This document shows, piece by piece, positions 22,236 through 35,200 of a stretch of 64,000 bases of DNA; the first letter of the stretch is position 1; every line of letters starts with the position of its first letter. Position numbers and translations under genes: made by a program. The notes below the pieces were generated by a model that saw only the letters and a list, made by a program, of their open reading frames with translations, was not told where the DNA came from and searched no databases. This DNA comes from Bradysia coprophila. Taxonomy: Eukaryota; Arthropoda; Insecta; Diptera; Sciaridae. The stretch spans positions 3,286,001 through 3,350,000 of the forward strand of contig NC_050736.1 of assembly GCF_014529535.1 (NCBI RefSeq). The letters are read 5' to 3'.

Positions 22236-23499
22236 ACAGTTTGTTCAAAAATGAAATGCACAGTTTTTAGTATTTCGAGACATTTCAAAATTGCAATCTG
22301 TCAGATAGTAAAGGATGCGTTTAATTACCCGGCGCATTAAAAGATTTGAAATTTGAATGATTTTTTCCACAGCTACATATTTTTGCATGTTAAGTTTCTT
22401 ACATTTTTTGCAGATAGCATTTTAATAGTAGGAAACTTAGATTTCGTAGGAAGAATTCGCGGACGGAAAAGTGTAAATTTATTTTTAGTCTGAGTATTGT
22501 TCTACATCTATGATTTCTCTTAGATCGTGTTTCTATTCAAACAAATCGATGGTCTTTGAATACTCAAATCTGTAAAAAGACCGTCTGCTTCATACATTTA
22601 GCAAATTTTTTACAAGCACTTGAAGTGACGATATTGGAAACACGAATAAGCATCAGGGAAAAAAATTGTCAACAATTATTTTCTACAAATATATAAATAT
22701 TTGGCACAAATATGTAAATATTTGTAACAAATAAATTCGCAATTTATTTGTGACAAATATATAAAATATAAAATAATTTTAAATTATTTGTTATAAATAT
22801 TTTAAATTATTTGTTATAAATATTTTAAATTATTTGTTATAAATATTTTAAATATTTGTGACAAATAAATTCCAAATTTATTGTGACAAATATTTAAATT
22901 ATTTGTGACACATATTTTATAAATTTGCAACAAATATTTAAATTATTTATTAGAAATAAATTCAAAATTATTTGTCATAAATATTTTAAAAAAATTGTGA
23001 CAAATAATTTAAAATATTTGTCACAAATAATTTTGAATTTATTTCTCATAAATATTTGAAATATTTGTGACAAATATTTAAATATTCGAACCAAATTTTC
23101 AAATTTGCTTCGAATAATTGAATTTTTTTCCGTGATGATTTTTTGCTGCTAATTGAAGTTGAACAGTTAGCCGCTGTACACACCATCGATTTCTTTGAAT
23201 AAAGACACGATCTAAGAGAAATTATAGATGTAGAACAATACTCAGACTAAAAATAAATTTACATATTTCCGTTCGCAAATTCTTCTGACGAAATCTAAGT
23301 TTCCTACTATTAAAATGCTATTTGCAAAAAATGTAAGAAACTTAACATGCAAAAATCTGTAGCTGTGGAAAAAACCATTCAAATTTCAAATCTGTTAATG
23401 CGCCGGTTAATTAAACGCATCCTTTACTATCTGACAGATTGTAATTTTGAAATGTCTCGAAATACTAAAAACTGTGCATTTCATTTTTGAACAAACTGT
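22236..23499. mobile_element. Foldback-type element with long inverted arms
   Basis: The left arm 22236-22553 and right arm 23183-23499 are inverted copies, about 93-95% identical by eye, beginning ACAGTTTGTTC and ending GAACAAACTGT. The 630-bp centre is made largely of AT-rich degenerate repeats of AAATATTTGTGACAAATAA type (22670-23110). No transposase frame exists inside, so it is non-autonomous. Confidence 0.75.
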
Positions 23500-24255
23500 A
23501 CACAGTTTTTCATTACAAATAACATGGGATATAAAAAAATCGGAAATCTAAACGCAAGCGGAGCCTTTTTTCTGACACAAGCCCCTGGACTAAAATGTAG
23601 ATTCATGTTTTTCATTGTATCTGACGATAAGTCAGTTTTTCATCGCAACCATCACCATCACAACCTTTCAATACACCACTACATACCTTGCAAAAGAAAC
23701 TAAGGAATTTTTTTGTTTCTGAAGTTGGCATAACTGCTCGTCAGCTGTCAGCGTTTTTTTTTTATCTACTCCATTTCATTCAGTAATCTACACTACACAC
23801 ATCAGTTTGTTCGATCAAATATTTACATAATGAAATTAATTAGATTTAGCTATTTATGGTCTAATTAATGTGCAGTGAATTATTGGTATCGACATTATCA
23901 GTATTTTGAGTTTGACTTAGCACGCAAACACATCAAGTGCTTTACGACGAAATTTAGTGAAACGTAAACTACAGTGGCCACCCAAATTCCACCCACACAT
24001 AAGAATTGTGATTATTTTTGAAAATTTAAATTGATTGCAAAATGAACAATCTTTGATAAGATCTTGTGAGTTGAACAAAGAAAATTTATCAATTCAGTTG
24101 CTCGTTTCGTCCAATTGCCACGCAGTGTAACAGCATAAAGTGAGTTGTTATTGAACACAAACTACTGAAAAAACAACAACAACAACATCGTTTTCGCACC
24201 TGGCTTTTTGTTGGAGTGTTTTATCGAACTGCACCTGGCGAATATTTCTTTTTGT
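23500..24255. other. Upstream region and probable 5' leader of RalGPS
   Basis: No gene seen before the RalGPS ATG. A CAACAACAACAACAT run at about 24171 and the loss of strong AT bias suggest 5' UTR from roughly 24.1 kb. Confidence 0.4.
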
Positions 24256-26735
24256 ATGGGAAATGAGTTCAACAATGCATTCATTGCCATGATGCGGTAC
24301 TCTGAAATTCCTCGTGATTTCTCGTCGGACAGTCTTCGATTTGTCGAAATCTCCGAAGATCAGCTCTGTCACAACCTCATTGACGAAACACCGTCGCCAA
24401 GCAGCGAAACTTCATCATGTGGACCTGGCCTACCACTGATCGCCGACACCAAACATCAGAACTATGCAAAACCGAATGACATCAAGAGCAAAAGGAAAAA
24501 TTCGGATGGAGCGCAATTTGTGGGCACAGTGCATTCAGCGAATGGAAGCTACTACAACGACTCTATGACTGACTCAGTACCACCGAATAAAACCCAAAGT
24601 TTACCCATTAATGCAACGATCAACGGCCTAGATTCGATTATACTCAGTGCTCTGCGAGTATCGGCTGAAGAGCTGGCAGGACAGATTACGTTGCTGGACT
24701 TTCCGGAATTCGCTGCAATTCAACCAGATGAGTTGACCAGTTGTGCCTGGACGAAAAAGAACAAACATGTGGTCGCACCGAATATCGTCGCCTTCACCAA
24801 AAGATTCAATCACACGAGGTAAAGACATTTTTCCTCTAAATTTTACATTTGCGTAGACAATCGAATCATCGACACTACGTCGTACGATCGAACATTTGGA
24901 GTATACGTTACACGTTTCGATGCATATGGCTTATCGCTTAAAATTAATTCATTAATAAATAGCTATGATGATTTCCCTCTTACACATGTCTCGTTATGAA
25001 ATATGATATTCAGCATCACAGCTGATGAATAATTGTTTACACAGTCTGGCTTGATTGACGTTGTTGTTTTTTTGGAAAATTGAAAGTTTTTATTCAGCCC
25101 AAAGATAGACTGAGTTTGAGTTTATTTTCAGAATAGATATTGAAGGCAATTCCGTTGAATCGACGTTGATAAATTCGATTTTCTAGAGCACACAAAAAAT
25201 GCAAACAATGTAGTGTCGATTAGTCTCGTAGGCGGAACATGTAAAATTCTTATGCTTGACTGTGACACATTTTTTGATAAATTATTTTTGTTCTTATCAA
25301 TTACAGCTTCTGGACGGTACAGGAAATACTCAGCGGAAGTACACCAAAGCATCGAGCAGAAATTATTGCTCATTTCATCAAGGTCGCCAAAAAGTTGTTC
25401 GAATTCAACAATCTCCATTCACTGTTCGCAATTGTCTCAGCAATGCAAACAGCCAGCATTTTCCGACTCAGCAAAACGTGGACATGTCTGTCCAAAAAAG
25501 ATAAGCAAACGTTCGATCGCCTTGCCGATATATTCAACGAAAAGGATAATTGGGCAAATCTGCGAAAATATTTGGAATCTCTGAAGCTACCGTGCATACC
25601 GTATTTGGGTCTGTTTTTGACCGATCTGGTGTACATTGATTTGGCACATCCGTACACATCTGGCTGTGGCCTTGAATCAGAGCAGCGTCGCACTCAAATG
25701 AACAACATTTTGCGAGTCATTTCCAGTTATCAGGGATCGAATTACACTCACATACCGAACATCCCAACGACACAGAAATATCTTCAATCAGTTCGATACA
25801 TCGAAGAGTTGCAGAACATTTTTGAAGACGATCAATACAAGAAATCTCTGAAATTGGAACCTCAAACAGTTCCATCATCATCATCTTGCAGTTCCAAAGA
25901 ATCGGTGGTTGCACCACAGCACAACAGCTATCTGGATCCGTCATCTTTAGCTTCATTGAACCTATCGCCGGTGAAATTATCAGGATCTGTACGACTGTCA
26001 GCGACCACTGCTGCAAAGTTTATTCCGTGCCACCGGAAAAGTCGCTCTCTTGGCTCCAATTTTCGGAGCATTAGTCTACCCAGAAACTTTCATAAAAAAT
26101 GTCATTGTTCTCCTGCTGCGGGATCCTCAGTGCCGATAACCCGGTGCAAGTGTAGCATTTTTGGCAAAAATCACTCACAAGTCGGCGCAATCGAAAGCTA
26201 CGATAATCCGCTTCATCAGTCAAGACATTTGTTAGACGATTCGGTTATCGAAGATAAGTGCGGAGCGGGTGCTGCCGGACCTGCGGACGGATTTACGATT
26301 CATCAAGCTAGCGGCGATCACTCTCTATCAACTCCCGTCGGATTCCAAGGATGTGTCCGTCGGAAGACCATGCTGAAGGACGGTCGAAAACCAGCGGTAG
26401 CATCATGGCAACGATATTGGTTGCAGATCTGGGCAAATTCGTTGGTTTATTTTGCACCAAAATCATTCAAGGGTACAGAACGATCTGATTTTAAGCGTGA
26501 ACCGTGTAAAGTAAGCTCGTTGGATGGATGGTCGGCACAATTGATGGACAATTCACAGCAAATGAATACATTTCAATTGATTAATACGTCACTTGGCACC
26601 GTCTACAAGTTCCGTACGGGTTCAGCGAACATGACATCGTTGTGGTTAGAATCATTGGGACAAGACAAATCGGATAAGACTCAACTAGGCAATACCAAAA
26701 AGCAATTACCAATCAATTTAATGACATTCGAATAA
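24256..26735 (+). CDS. RalGPS: RalGPS: Ral guanine nucleotide exchange factor with RasGEF and PH domains
   Basis: Activates Ral GTPases by GDP release. Exons are 24256-24818 and 25307-26735, joined GT-AG in phase, giving 663 aa. The RasGEF catalytic domain starts near residue 125 ([17 protein letters not shown]) and runs across the intron ([13 protein letters not shown]) through [19 protein letters not shown] to about residue 340 ([17 protein letters not shown]). A serine-rich linker follows. A PH domain ends the protein at about 545-650 ([20 protein letters not shown] to TSLWLESL). I start at the ATG at 24256; the open frame extends 16 codons upstream without another ATG. The domain order matches animal RALGPS1/2 and Drosophila RalGPS. 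More upstream coding exons cannot be excluded. Confidence 0.88.
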
Positions 26736-26806
26736 GTCCCCTTGCTAAAATATATTTGTACTTTGCTAAATTAATGGAAAAATAAGTCACAAAAATTATT
26801 AATTGA

Positions 26807-26812
26807 AATAAA
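26807..26812 (+). terminator. RalGPS poly(A) signal
   Basis: AATAAA 72 nt after the RalGPS stop codon. Confidence 0.5.
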
Positions 26813-28970
26813 ATTACTCGGTCTACAGATGTTCCTTGTTTTACTTCATCGATCATGGTCTAGGGTGGTAACAAATAAAACTAATTTGCCGAAAAATATT
26901 CTAACTGGCTTCACGATAAAACTTATCCATGGAACCGCCTTCCACGGCGTCACCCAGAGCAAAATAGCAGAAAAATCCTGAAAAACCGTTTTCTACAAGG
27001 AGTGAAGTCTACCACCTTTGTTTCTTTCCCGGACATCACTTAAATCACGGTAACCTTCCACTCGCCATTAGGAACTTATCCAGAATGACAGTTCACAAGG
27101 CATCGGAAGAATTTTTCTAAGTCAGCTAGCGTATGCTCGAAGCATTCTTCTCGAAACGGTTATGTGGCAGGACATATAACCAGTATCTGAATATGTGTAT
27201 CTTGAATACAGCTTCAAAAACTCACGAAACGAATTTTTCCACGGAAATCTTTAGTAAAAGGCGAAAGATTTATTCGATATCTGAAGAGACGCCAGAGTGA
27301 TTATTATGCTTCATTTAATTATAATCCGGTATATTAAGCGAATTTTGAGATGATTGGCTGGACCTTTATATTTATGGGAAACCCTAAGCGTAATTCTTAA
27401 TTTTAAGTTCTATCTAGTGACGAAAATCATTTGATTAAATAAATAAAAAGGTAGAAAGCCATGTCGTCAGAGGTTTCAGATTTTTCCACGACTATTTTTT
27501 CTAACATAGACTCTAGTGGAACTAGGGTGTAGCGGTTTTTACAAAATGTTTTATTTCTTTTAAGGCTCAGCCAGAAATCCACTCAGCCGGTCCATCTGAT
27601 CATTTTATGGAAGAAAAAAAACTTTCAAACTTTAATTTTGTGCTGCCGCCAGATCGATCTTTGAAAATTTCGTCAGTTTCAGTCCACGTCACATATATCG
27701 ACTTTTTACATAAAAAGTGTCGATATGGTAATAGGTTTGTTCCAAGGCGATATGAATTGTCAAATTTCATCCACAGAACCATAACCTCAATAATATTTCT
27801 GTGTAAATCGCGTAGGCGACGTTGCACGATTTGTATGAAATATCACGTAAGCGACGTTGCTGTGGATGAAATTGTCGTTGCTCGGGTTGTCAAAGTTCGT
27901 GTTTACAGTTACTTGGAACAAACCTATCTAATCTCCAGACTTCACAGATTATTTTACAAGAAAGATCGAACCGGATCGAACCAAAAAAATATTTTTTTAA
28001 TTCGTGGCTGACTGCCAAAGTTCCCCGATGGTGATTTTTAGACTTTAATCTCGCTACAAAATTTGATGAAAATGTGCGAAAATGTAAATTAAACGTTTTT
28101 TGCTAAATGGACCGCTGTGAGTCAAACAGAACATCTGATTTGATTTGGGATATCCGAGTTATTTCCGGCTTAGCCCTAAAAGAAATAAGACATTTTGTAA
28201 AAACCACTACCCCATAATAATTACTGCTGTGCATAATTATGGATCTTATAATCTTTCGAAAACTTTAATCCTAAGTCCTATAGATTGCTACTTCTAATGG
28301 TTAGCGATCAGACAGCAAGCATCTATTGAAGACATTAACATTAAACATAAGCGTTGAGTTCTGGCTAGCATTTTCTTATACATCCAAGCCAAACGTATAC
28401 ATGTACGATCCACAGAAGAAATAATATTACTACGATGAAATCCGTTAAGTAGAACCAACAAAAGTCGGTCTAATCCATTTTGATTTTTTGTTTCATTTTT
28501 GTCAATCCACCCAACGTAATAAAAAGAGACAACGCCCTCTCTTGAGTTTTGACGGCTATTATTTATAAAGTTTTTGTACGACTAACTCGATCGTCTGATC
28601 GTGATTCAAAGCAAATCTCTCGACCTAAGTCTCGAGGAAAGATAAGAGAAATAACAGAACAACTATACCAATAATACGGTACCCGAACTAACATACAAAG
28701 CTGATTAGTTGAACGATTTATCTTTTACAAGAGAAAATTTTAACAAAGGAAGTAACAGATTTCATGATTATAACGCGATATGCCCAGTACTTCTAAAAGG
28801 TTAATACAACCTCCACCACCGACGCCGCGCTTTTACATTTGGTAATATGTCTACACAGAAAAAGCTCAACCTCGAATACATATACCAACTGGTTTCACAC
28901 CCAGCTAAATTTTAATCAATGAACACAGCGCATGCCTTCTATAGATTTTTCACATTTTCCAAAACTTCAT
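26813..28970. other. Intergenic region
   Basis: No gene supported. It contains the inverted-repeat element at 27728-27930. The 134-codon plus-strand frame at 27607-28011 is largely made by that element. Confidence 0.5.
27728..27930. repeat. MITE, family shared with 40785-40960
   Basis: AATAGGTTTGTTCCAAG at the left pairs with CTTGGAACAAACCTAT at the right; inner ATTTCATCCACAG pairs with CTGTGGATGAAAT. The element at 40785-40960 has the same arrangement with TATAGGTTTCTTCCA ends. Confidence 0.75.
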
Positions 28971-29098
28971 TTTCTCGGTGGTTGTGGGCCGTATAGTTCA
29001 GTTATACGACATTTTCTCCCTTAGAAAAAGTCGTGTTCGAACCACTTCTTGGGCAGAATAATTGCATTCAATTTTAACCGATCTGCCGAGAAAACTGG
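28971..29098 (+). repeat. tRNA-like SINE fragment
   Basis: GTATAGTTCAGTTATACGA fits a pol III A box and GTGTTCGAACCAC a B box, about 35 nt apart, as in a tRNA-derived SINE head. Flanks TTTTCTCGG and CCGAGAAAA are inverted. It sits just upstream of the synaptobrevin first exon. The fold is too poor to call a working tRNA. Confidence 0.45.
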
Positions 29099-29255
29099 CT
29101 GGAAATTAAATTCCATTTCGAGTGAATATTCAAACGCCAACGTATCTGTGGAATTATTCAGTGGTTCAGTGTTTGAACAGCCGTGTTTTTTCGATCGAAG
29201 AGAAATTTCTAAATTATCACTTTAGTTTTCGCACGGGGCGGTAGAAACATTCGAA

Positions 29256-32200
29256 ATGTAAGTGCAAAAATGAAAAATTAACCAAATAAAATTGTGACGA
29301 AACATTTTGCGTATTAGGACATTCCGATTGGATTTTCTTTTGTGCTATTAATATTGATTTACTGTCCCACAAAACGAGCAAGTTGTTAGTTATGGAAAAG
29401 AACAGTTCACCAATTTTGAGATCGATTTTTCAAACCTTTTTTTTCATATTCAATTGTTCAATTGGCTGTGTATTGTTAGAGTCGATTGGCTGAAAATGGC
29501 CAATAAGACAGTAGCTAACATCCATTATTTATCGATAATTTCATCAATTTTTCAAATACAGTACGGATTCGATCGAAATGGAATGAACTTTTGGTTTATT
29601 ATCGATTTTCATACATTGCAATTTTTTCTCTCGTCATTATGCATGAAAATGTGGCGCTACCGTCTCTCAAAGTTTATTATAGTAGTTTAGTTTCTGTAAC
29701 AAAAAAATGTACATTCACTTCCTACATGTATATCGACACAGACACATAATATTATATTCGAGAGCATAAGCACATCTTTGATTTACGATCCATAAATTTT
29801 TGCATTACTCGAATCGCAGGACTAATTACTTTATTGGAATAATGATAGATAAAAACAATATATCAACATCAAAAAGTAGAGTGTAATTTATTCACTCAGA
29901 TCTCAGATGTTTCCAGCCTATAACTTTTCGATGAAACAAATTCATTTACTTTTGCATCTGTCTATTTGATTACCACCGATAAACCGATGTCGTTTGCCGT
30001 ACAGCATCTCACATTTTTAAATGTAATTTCAGAGAAATGAAGTTTTCCAAATAATTCGATTTAAAAAACAATTTGTTCTTGTACATAGTATCCAGAAAGG
30101 TGCTAGTTCGTCAAGCAAATTTAAAGATTTTAGATTCTCATCAGATTCCTTTAATTTGTAATTGTTTCGAGATGTCTTAAATTTTACTTGAATCTTTTGA
30201 AAATGTTGATTTGACTGCGACAATTTGTTCATTGAATGAGCTGGATAAAATGAGGTAGGAAAAGCTCTAATAGATGAAAATATAAATTGTAGGGCTGATG
30301 GACTTGCTCCGAATGCGCCAGGTGGCGAACCTAACGAAGATGGAATTGTTGGCGGTCCACGAACCCCTCAGCAAATTGCTGCACAAAAACGATTGCAGCA
30401 AACACAGGCCCAAGTCGATGAGGTAAAATATATCTGAGAGAAGTTGACTCCCTTACCATAGTACTGTTGTTGTTCCTTTATCCTTTTATCAATTAATTTC
30501 ATTTTGGTGTGCAGGTGGTGGACATTATGAAAACAAATGTAGAAAAAGTACTAGAAAGAGATCAAAAGCTATCTGAATTGGACGATAGAGCTGATGCATT
30601 ACAACAAGGTGCATCACAGTTCGAACAACAGGCAGGAAAACTAAAGAGAAAATTTTGGCTACAGAATTTAAAGGTAAGAAACCCGATATTATATCAAAAT
30701 TATTTGCTTTGAAACATTTTCGAACATGAAATTTAATCGAATCGTTAAATTACTGTGTGTGTTTATATACACACACCGATGGTTGCATTTGTAAAAAGCG
30801 TTGGAGTAAAGATCAAAGGTCAAAGTTTCAAATGAAATTGCCATTGAAGCGTTCATAAACTGAGCCATGTTTATTTACCGTTAAGAAGCTATATTGCAAA
30901 TCCACCCACATACGTTCAGAAAATAAACATTTTTCTGCTTTAATTTCCACATAAATTGAGGAAAAGTTATGTTGAGTGAATCAAATTTTTACTGGGGTGA
31001 CTGTTATCGGTACGGGATCATCGTTATGACTTTCGGATCTTCATTGAATTTAAAATCCTTTTACGGTCCAGGTGCAACGAAACAACGAAAACAAAATTAA
31101 CAATGAGCTGCAGCTAACGTCTTTTTTTAAATATAATGTAATATAATGTTTAAACAAATGAAGTACAAGATTTTATTACAATTGGTCGAACTTGTTTCGT
31201 TCAAATCAAGTCATATCGAACCTTTCCTCATTGATATGATTTCTCGTATGTGGTAAATGGAATAATACGGTCTGATAAACTGCCGAGTTATCTGATATTC
31301 AAAGACAATAGAAAAATTTCTTCGTTTTGCATAAAGTTAAATTTTACCTTTGTCTATCAAATATAGAGTCTTTTTCTCGTTCTGCAAGTTTGTTGTGCTA
31401 ACGTTGTGTTACTAGCTTTTACTAACTTTTCATATAAAGTCAGACTCCTAACTTGTTACACGAATTAGTTCTTCAAACTTGTAGGACGAGAAAAAGACTA
31501 TATTACGCAGAGCCCTATTTCTTTGTAAATAGCGTCAAACATTCACCATCACGTTCCCTCTCCCAACCGTTAAAGGAAACGACAGAGACACTAGATTTCA
31601 ATATTAATACAGGATAGTCAGTGCACCGAAAAATGAATTTGAAGTTACATTTTACGACGATCGTTAATCATCAATGTTAACAGACAATATCGATGGAAAA
31701 TACAAATACATTACAAGTAGGGTAAGCGTACCAATCCTCGAACAAGAATAAGTCTTCAGATAGGGGGTTCTTTCATTCAAAAACTTTTTTATGGATAAGA
31801 GAACAGTAGGTGTCCGACGACTCATTCTTGTTCGAGGATTGGTACGCTTACCCTATATTATGATTAAAAGCGACTTAATTATGCAAAATTGAACGTCAAA
31901 TCGAAATTGTTAATTGAAGCATAAAAACTATACAATTAATGTGTTCGGACATGTTGGTTCAATTATAATTGAAAATGATAATTTTTTCAGATGATGATAA
32001 TTATGGGCGTCATTTTCATCGTAATAGTCGGGATAATCGTATGTAAGTAAACGATGCATTTATAACAGTTAATTTATTTTGTGAACGAATTTATTTATTT
32101 TTTTAAACTAAACAAAAATTTAACTCTTTCATAATTTTATACTGATGCCAAATATATATTCTTTAAACAAGAGAAACTATATAACTTTTATGAGAAACGC

Positions 32201-35200
32201 ATAAATAAATATATACCAACTGTACTATGAAATATTTTACACCATCCATTCAGATATGCTCAAAAATATAAATCATCACAAAATCCCTCCAGAAATTCAG
32301 TTCAGTTACATGAAATATTCCGTAGAAAATGCACCAATTTAACAAAAAAAATTGACACACGATTTTTCTTTCGTTTTGAGACTAAAAATGTTTGACCAAT
32401 TTGATTTTCAGAAAATTTATCTTAATTTATTTGTATTTTTTTCAATCCCATTTTAGCAAACTTCATGTAGACAACTAACATAAAATTCGCCAGTTATCGC
32501 CTAAAAAATTGATTCTCAATAAAAATAAAAAAAAATTCTTTAACAAAAATAACAAAAAAGTAAAAGGTTCGACGCTTTACGTAAATAGAGTTTATATATA
32601 TATATGAACAAAATTAGAGAGTAACTATAAATGTCGTAATTTTGTTATATATATTTTTACAATTATTTATTTAACCTTTTCATTTCTTTTTAACGATGTT
32701 TTCACTGTATAATTGGACATTTTTGACTGTTTAATTGGCTTCAAACCGATTTGTTTTGGTGTTTTCTATTTATTTCTTATAATCTTCTAGAGACAAAACA
32801 TAACTTTTATGAAGACGTCTTCTTCTTTCTGTCTGTCATATCTACAACAAAAAAGCTATAATTGAATTAAGGCTAAACATTTGAATCATTGAACTCTAGC
32901 TTCAAAATTGTCTATATTTAAGAGATTGCTAAACAAATTTGATTCACCCAAAAACAAGAAGTAAATTGAAATTTTAATACAACAGCGAAAATTTACCTCA
33001 AGTTTTTGAATTAAATACATCACTTATTATTACGACAAATGATGATTGTGTGATGATCGAACTCGCATAAGATGTACTACGTCCATTATTTATACCATCG
33101 ATAAGTAGTGTATTATTGCCTCAAAGTGAATAATAATTGTTGATGTACCATGAACTGTAAATGGGTATATTCTATGTTTATTAGGACTTAGGGCTTAGGA
33201 TCATTTAAAAGGAGGCTAAGAAATTTCTGCTTGGATTATTATGTTAGGGATGTGGCATTTAATTGCCGGATCATAAAGAAAATTTTACTCAGCCCAGTGA
33301 CGAAAAGTAAAACTTTCGTTCCTTTATTGAGAGAAATGTTGTATGCAACTCGATGATAAATGGTTTGTTAGGCACACGATGAATTTTGTTACACTCTGCC
33401 TAAAAATTATTTATCGCTCGGTGACTATATAATAGTTATTTATGACATCGAGTGCGAAGTACTTTATTAGGCTGTGTAATTGTAGATAGATAGATAGATG
33501 TGCCGCAGGCCGTATGTCATAATTCACGCCGTAAGTGCGGTCGAAATTCAAAATGGAAAGTGCGGAGGTCTTTCTAACGTAGCGTCATTTTCATATAATG
33601 AAGCGTTGAAATGTATTTTTCGGTTCATTTTTTCATCGAATCGGTCACATAAAATTCAAACTTTAGGCACACTTATGGTGTGAATACACATCGTGAGCCT
33701 AATCAAATACTTCGCACCAAGATTCATACAAATTTTATGCAACAGAGTGATCTAAAGTTTGCAGTTTCCGAACATTATGATCTCGAGTTGCATAAATGAC
33801 TATTACAGAGTCAACGTCAAAGAAACACACTAAAAAAAACGTATAATTAAAAGAAATGGGCGGCGGTTCTCTTCGTTTGTTTATTCTGTAATTTCTAAAG
33901 TTTTTATCGAACTATCTTTTCTGAAAAGCATTCAAGTAAACCAAAGTAACAGTGACAGGTTTTGTTAGACACTCCAACTCAACCACTGGTTGGCAATTTT
34001 TGAAAAACGAAAGGCGTTTTGTAATAAGTTTGTGCAGTCTTATATATAGCAAAATGAGGGTTAAAACAAATGAAGTAGAAGATTTTGTAAGTGACTTATG
34101 CAATATGACTTCTAGAAGAAATAGATTTAAAATTGCGAGGAGATTGTCGAAATATACTAGTCAATTCAAGCAAAAACATAAACCAAAGAACCAAAAATAT
34201 TTTAAATTGACGCTTTTTAATGCCCAAAATTAAAACTCTAATTAATATAAGATCGCCTTGAAAAACTGATTCACTAGGTGACACACTATCAAATTTTAAA
34301 AGGAACCAACTTTTCTCTATCACCTCGAACATTTCATACTCAGATCGACTCATTTTGAGAATTATCTCTAATCTCTTCCATCCTTGAAAAACTGATTCAC
34401 TAGTTGACACACTATCACATTTTGAAAGGAACCAACTTTTCTTCTATCACATCGAACATCTCATACTCAGATCGACTGACTCATTTTGAGAATAATCTCT
34501 TCCATTCGCTTAATTATTTTTTATTTTCTTTTGTTGTTTAAGCATGATTTATATTAAGTAGGCACCTCACCAGCACTTAGTATTATTTCTTTTATGGCTT
34601 CGATTTGAATTAGTTAACATAATTTTCGGTATATCTTGAGCTATTGATCGTGTAGAGATTGTTTTTAAAAACATATATAAAATATTTTGCTATAGATGAG
34701 CACGGTGATCATGCATGTGATCATTGGCGATATATATAAACAATTGCTAGTTGTGTAAAAGAATCACCAAACAGCACAGTTGTCTTATTTTTTTTACATA
34801 TTTCTTTGCAATCAACATTTTCTCTTATATCACTGTTTATCTATGAATTTTGGATCTCAATTTTGTGTGGAGTTGAGATTTTGGTTCAGCTGGTCTCAAG
34901 GTTTGATCCTAAAAAATACTATTTTCCTTATCTTTATGAACTGATGGAAATTGTTTATGAGTTTATATGACTTGAGTTTATGTAAATAAAGAAGTTATGC
35001 AGCCGTGAAATTATAACATTTGACGCGTTCAATCCAATTATGATTTCACATGCATAGACATTCAGATGAATCGTAACGTTGTACTTATGTCGTAGCTCAT
35101 TTGGAATGCATAGAATTAGAAATAATGCAATTATAATACACGGTGATAAGTGCAAAGATACCTCATTTCTCATGCACATATGTACGTACGAAGAAAATCA

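Noticed and set aside
27607-28011. 134-codon plus-strand frame as a gene
   Set aside because: Most of it is the inverted-repeat element at 27728-27930, and it has no family signature.
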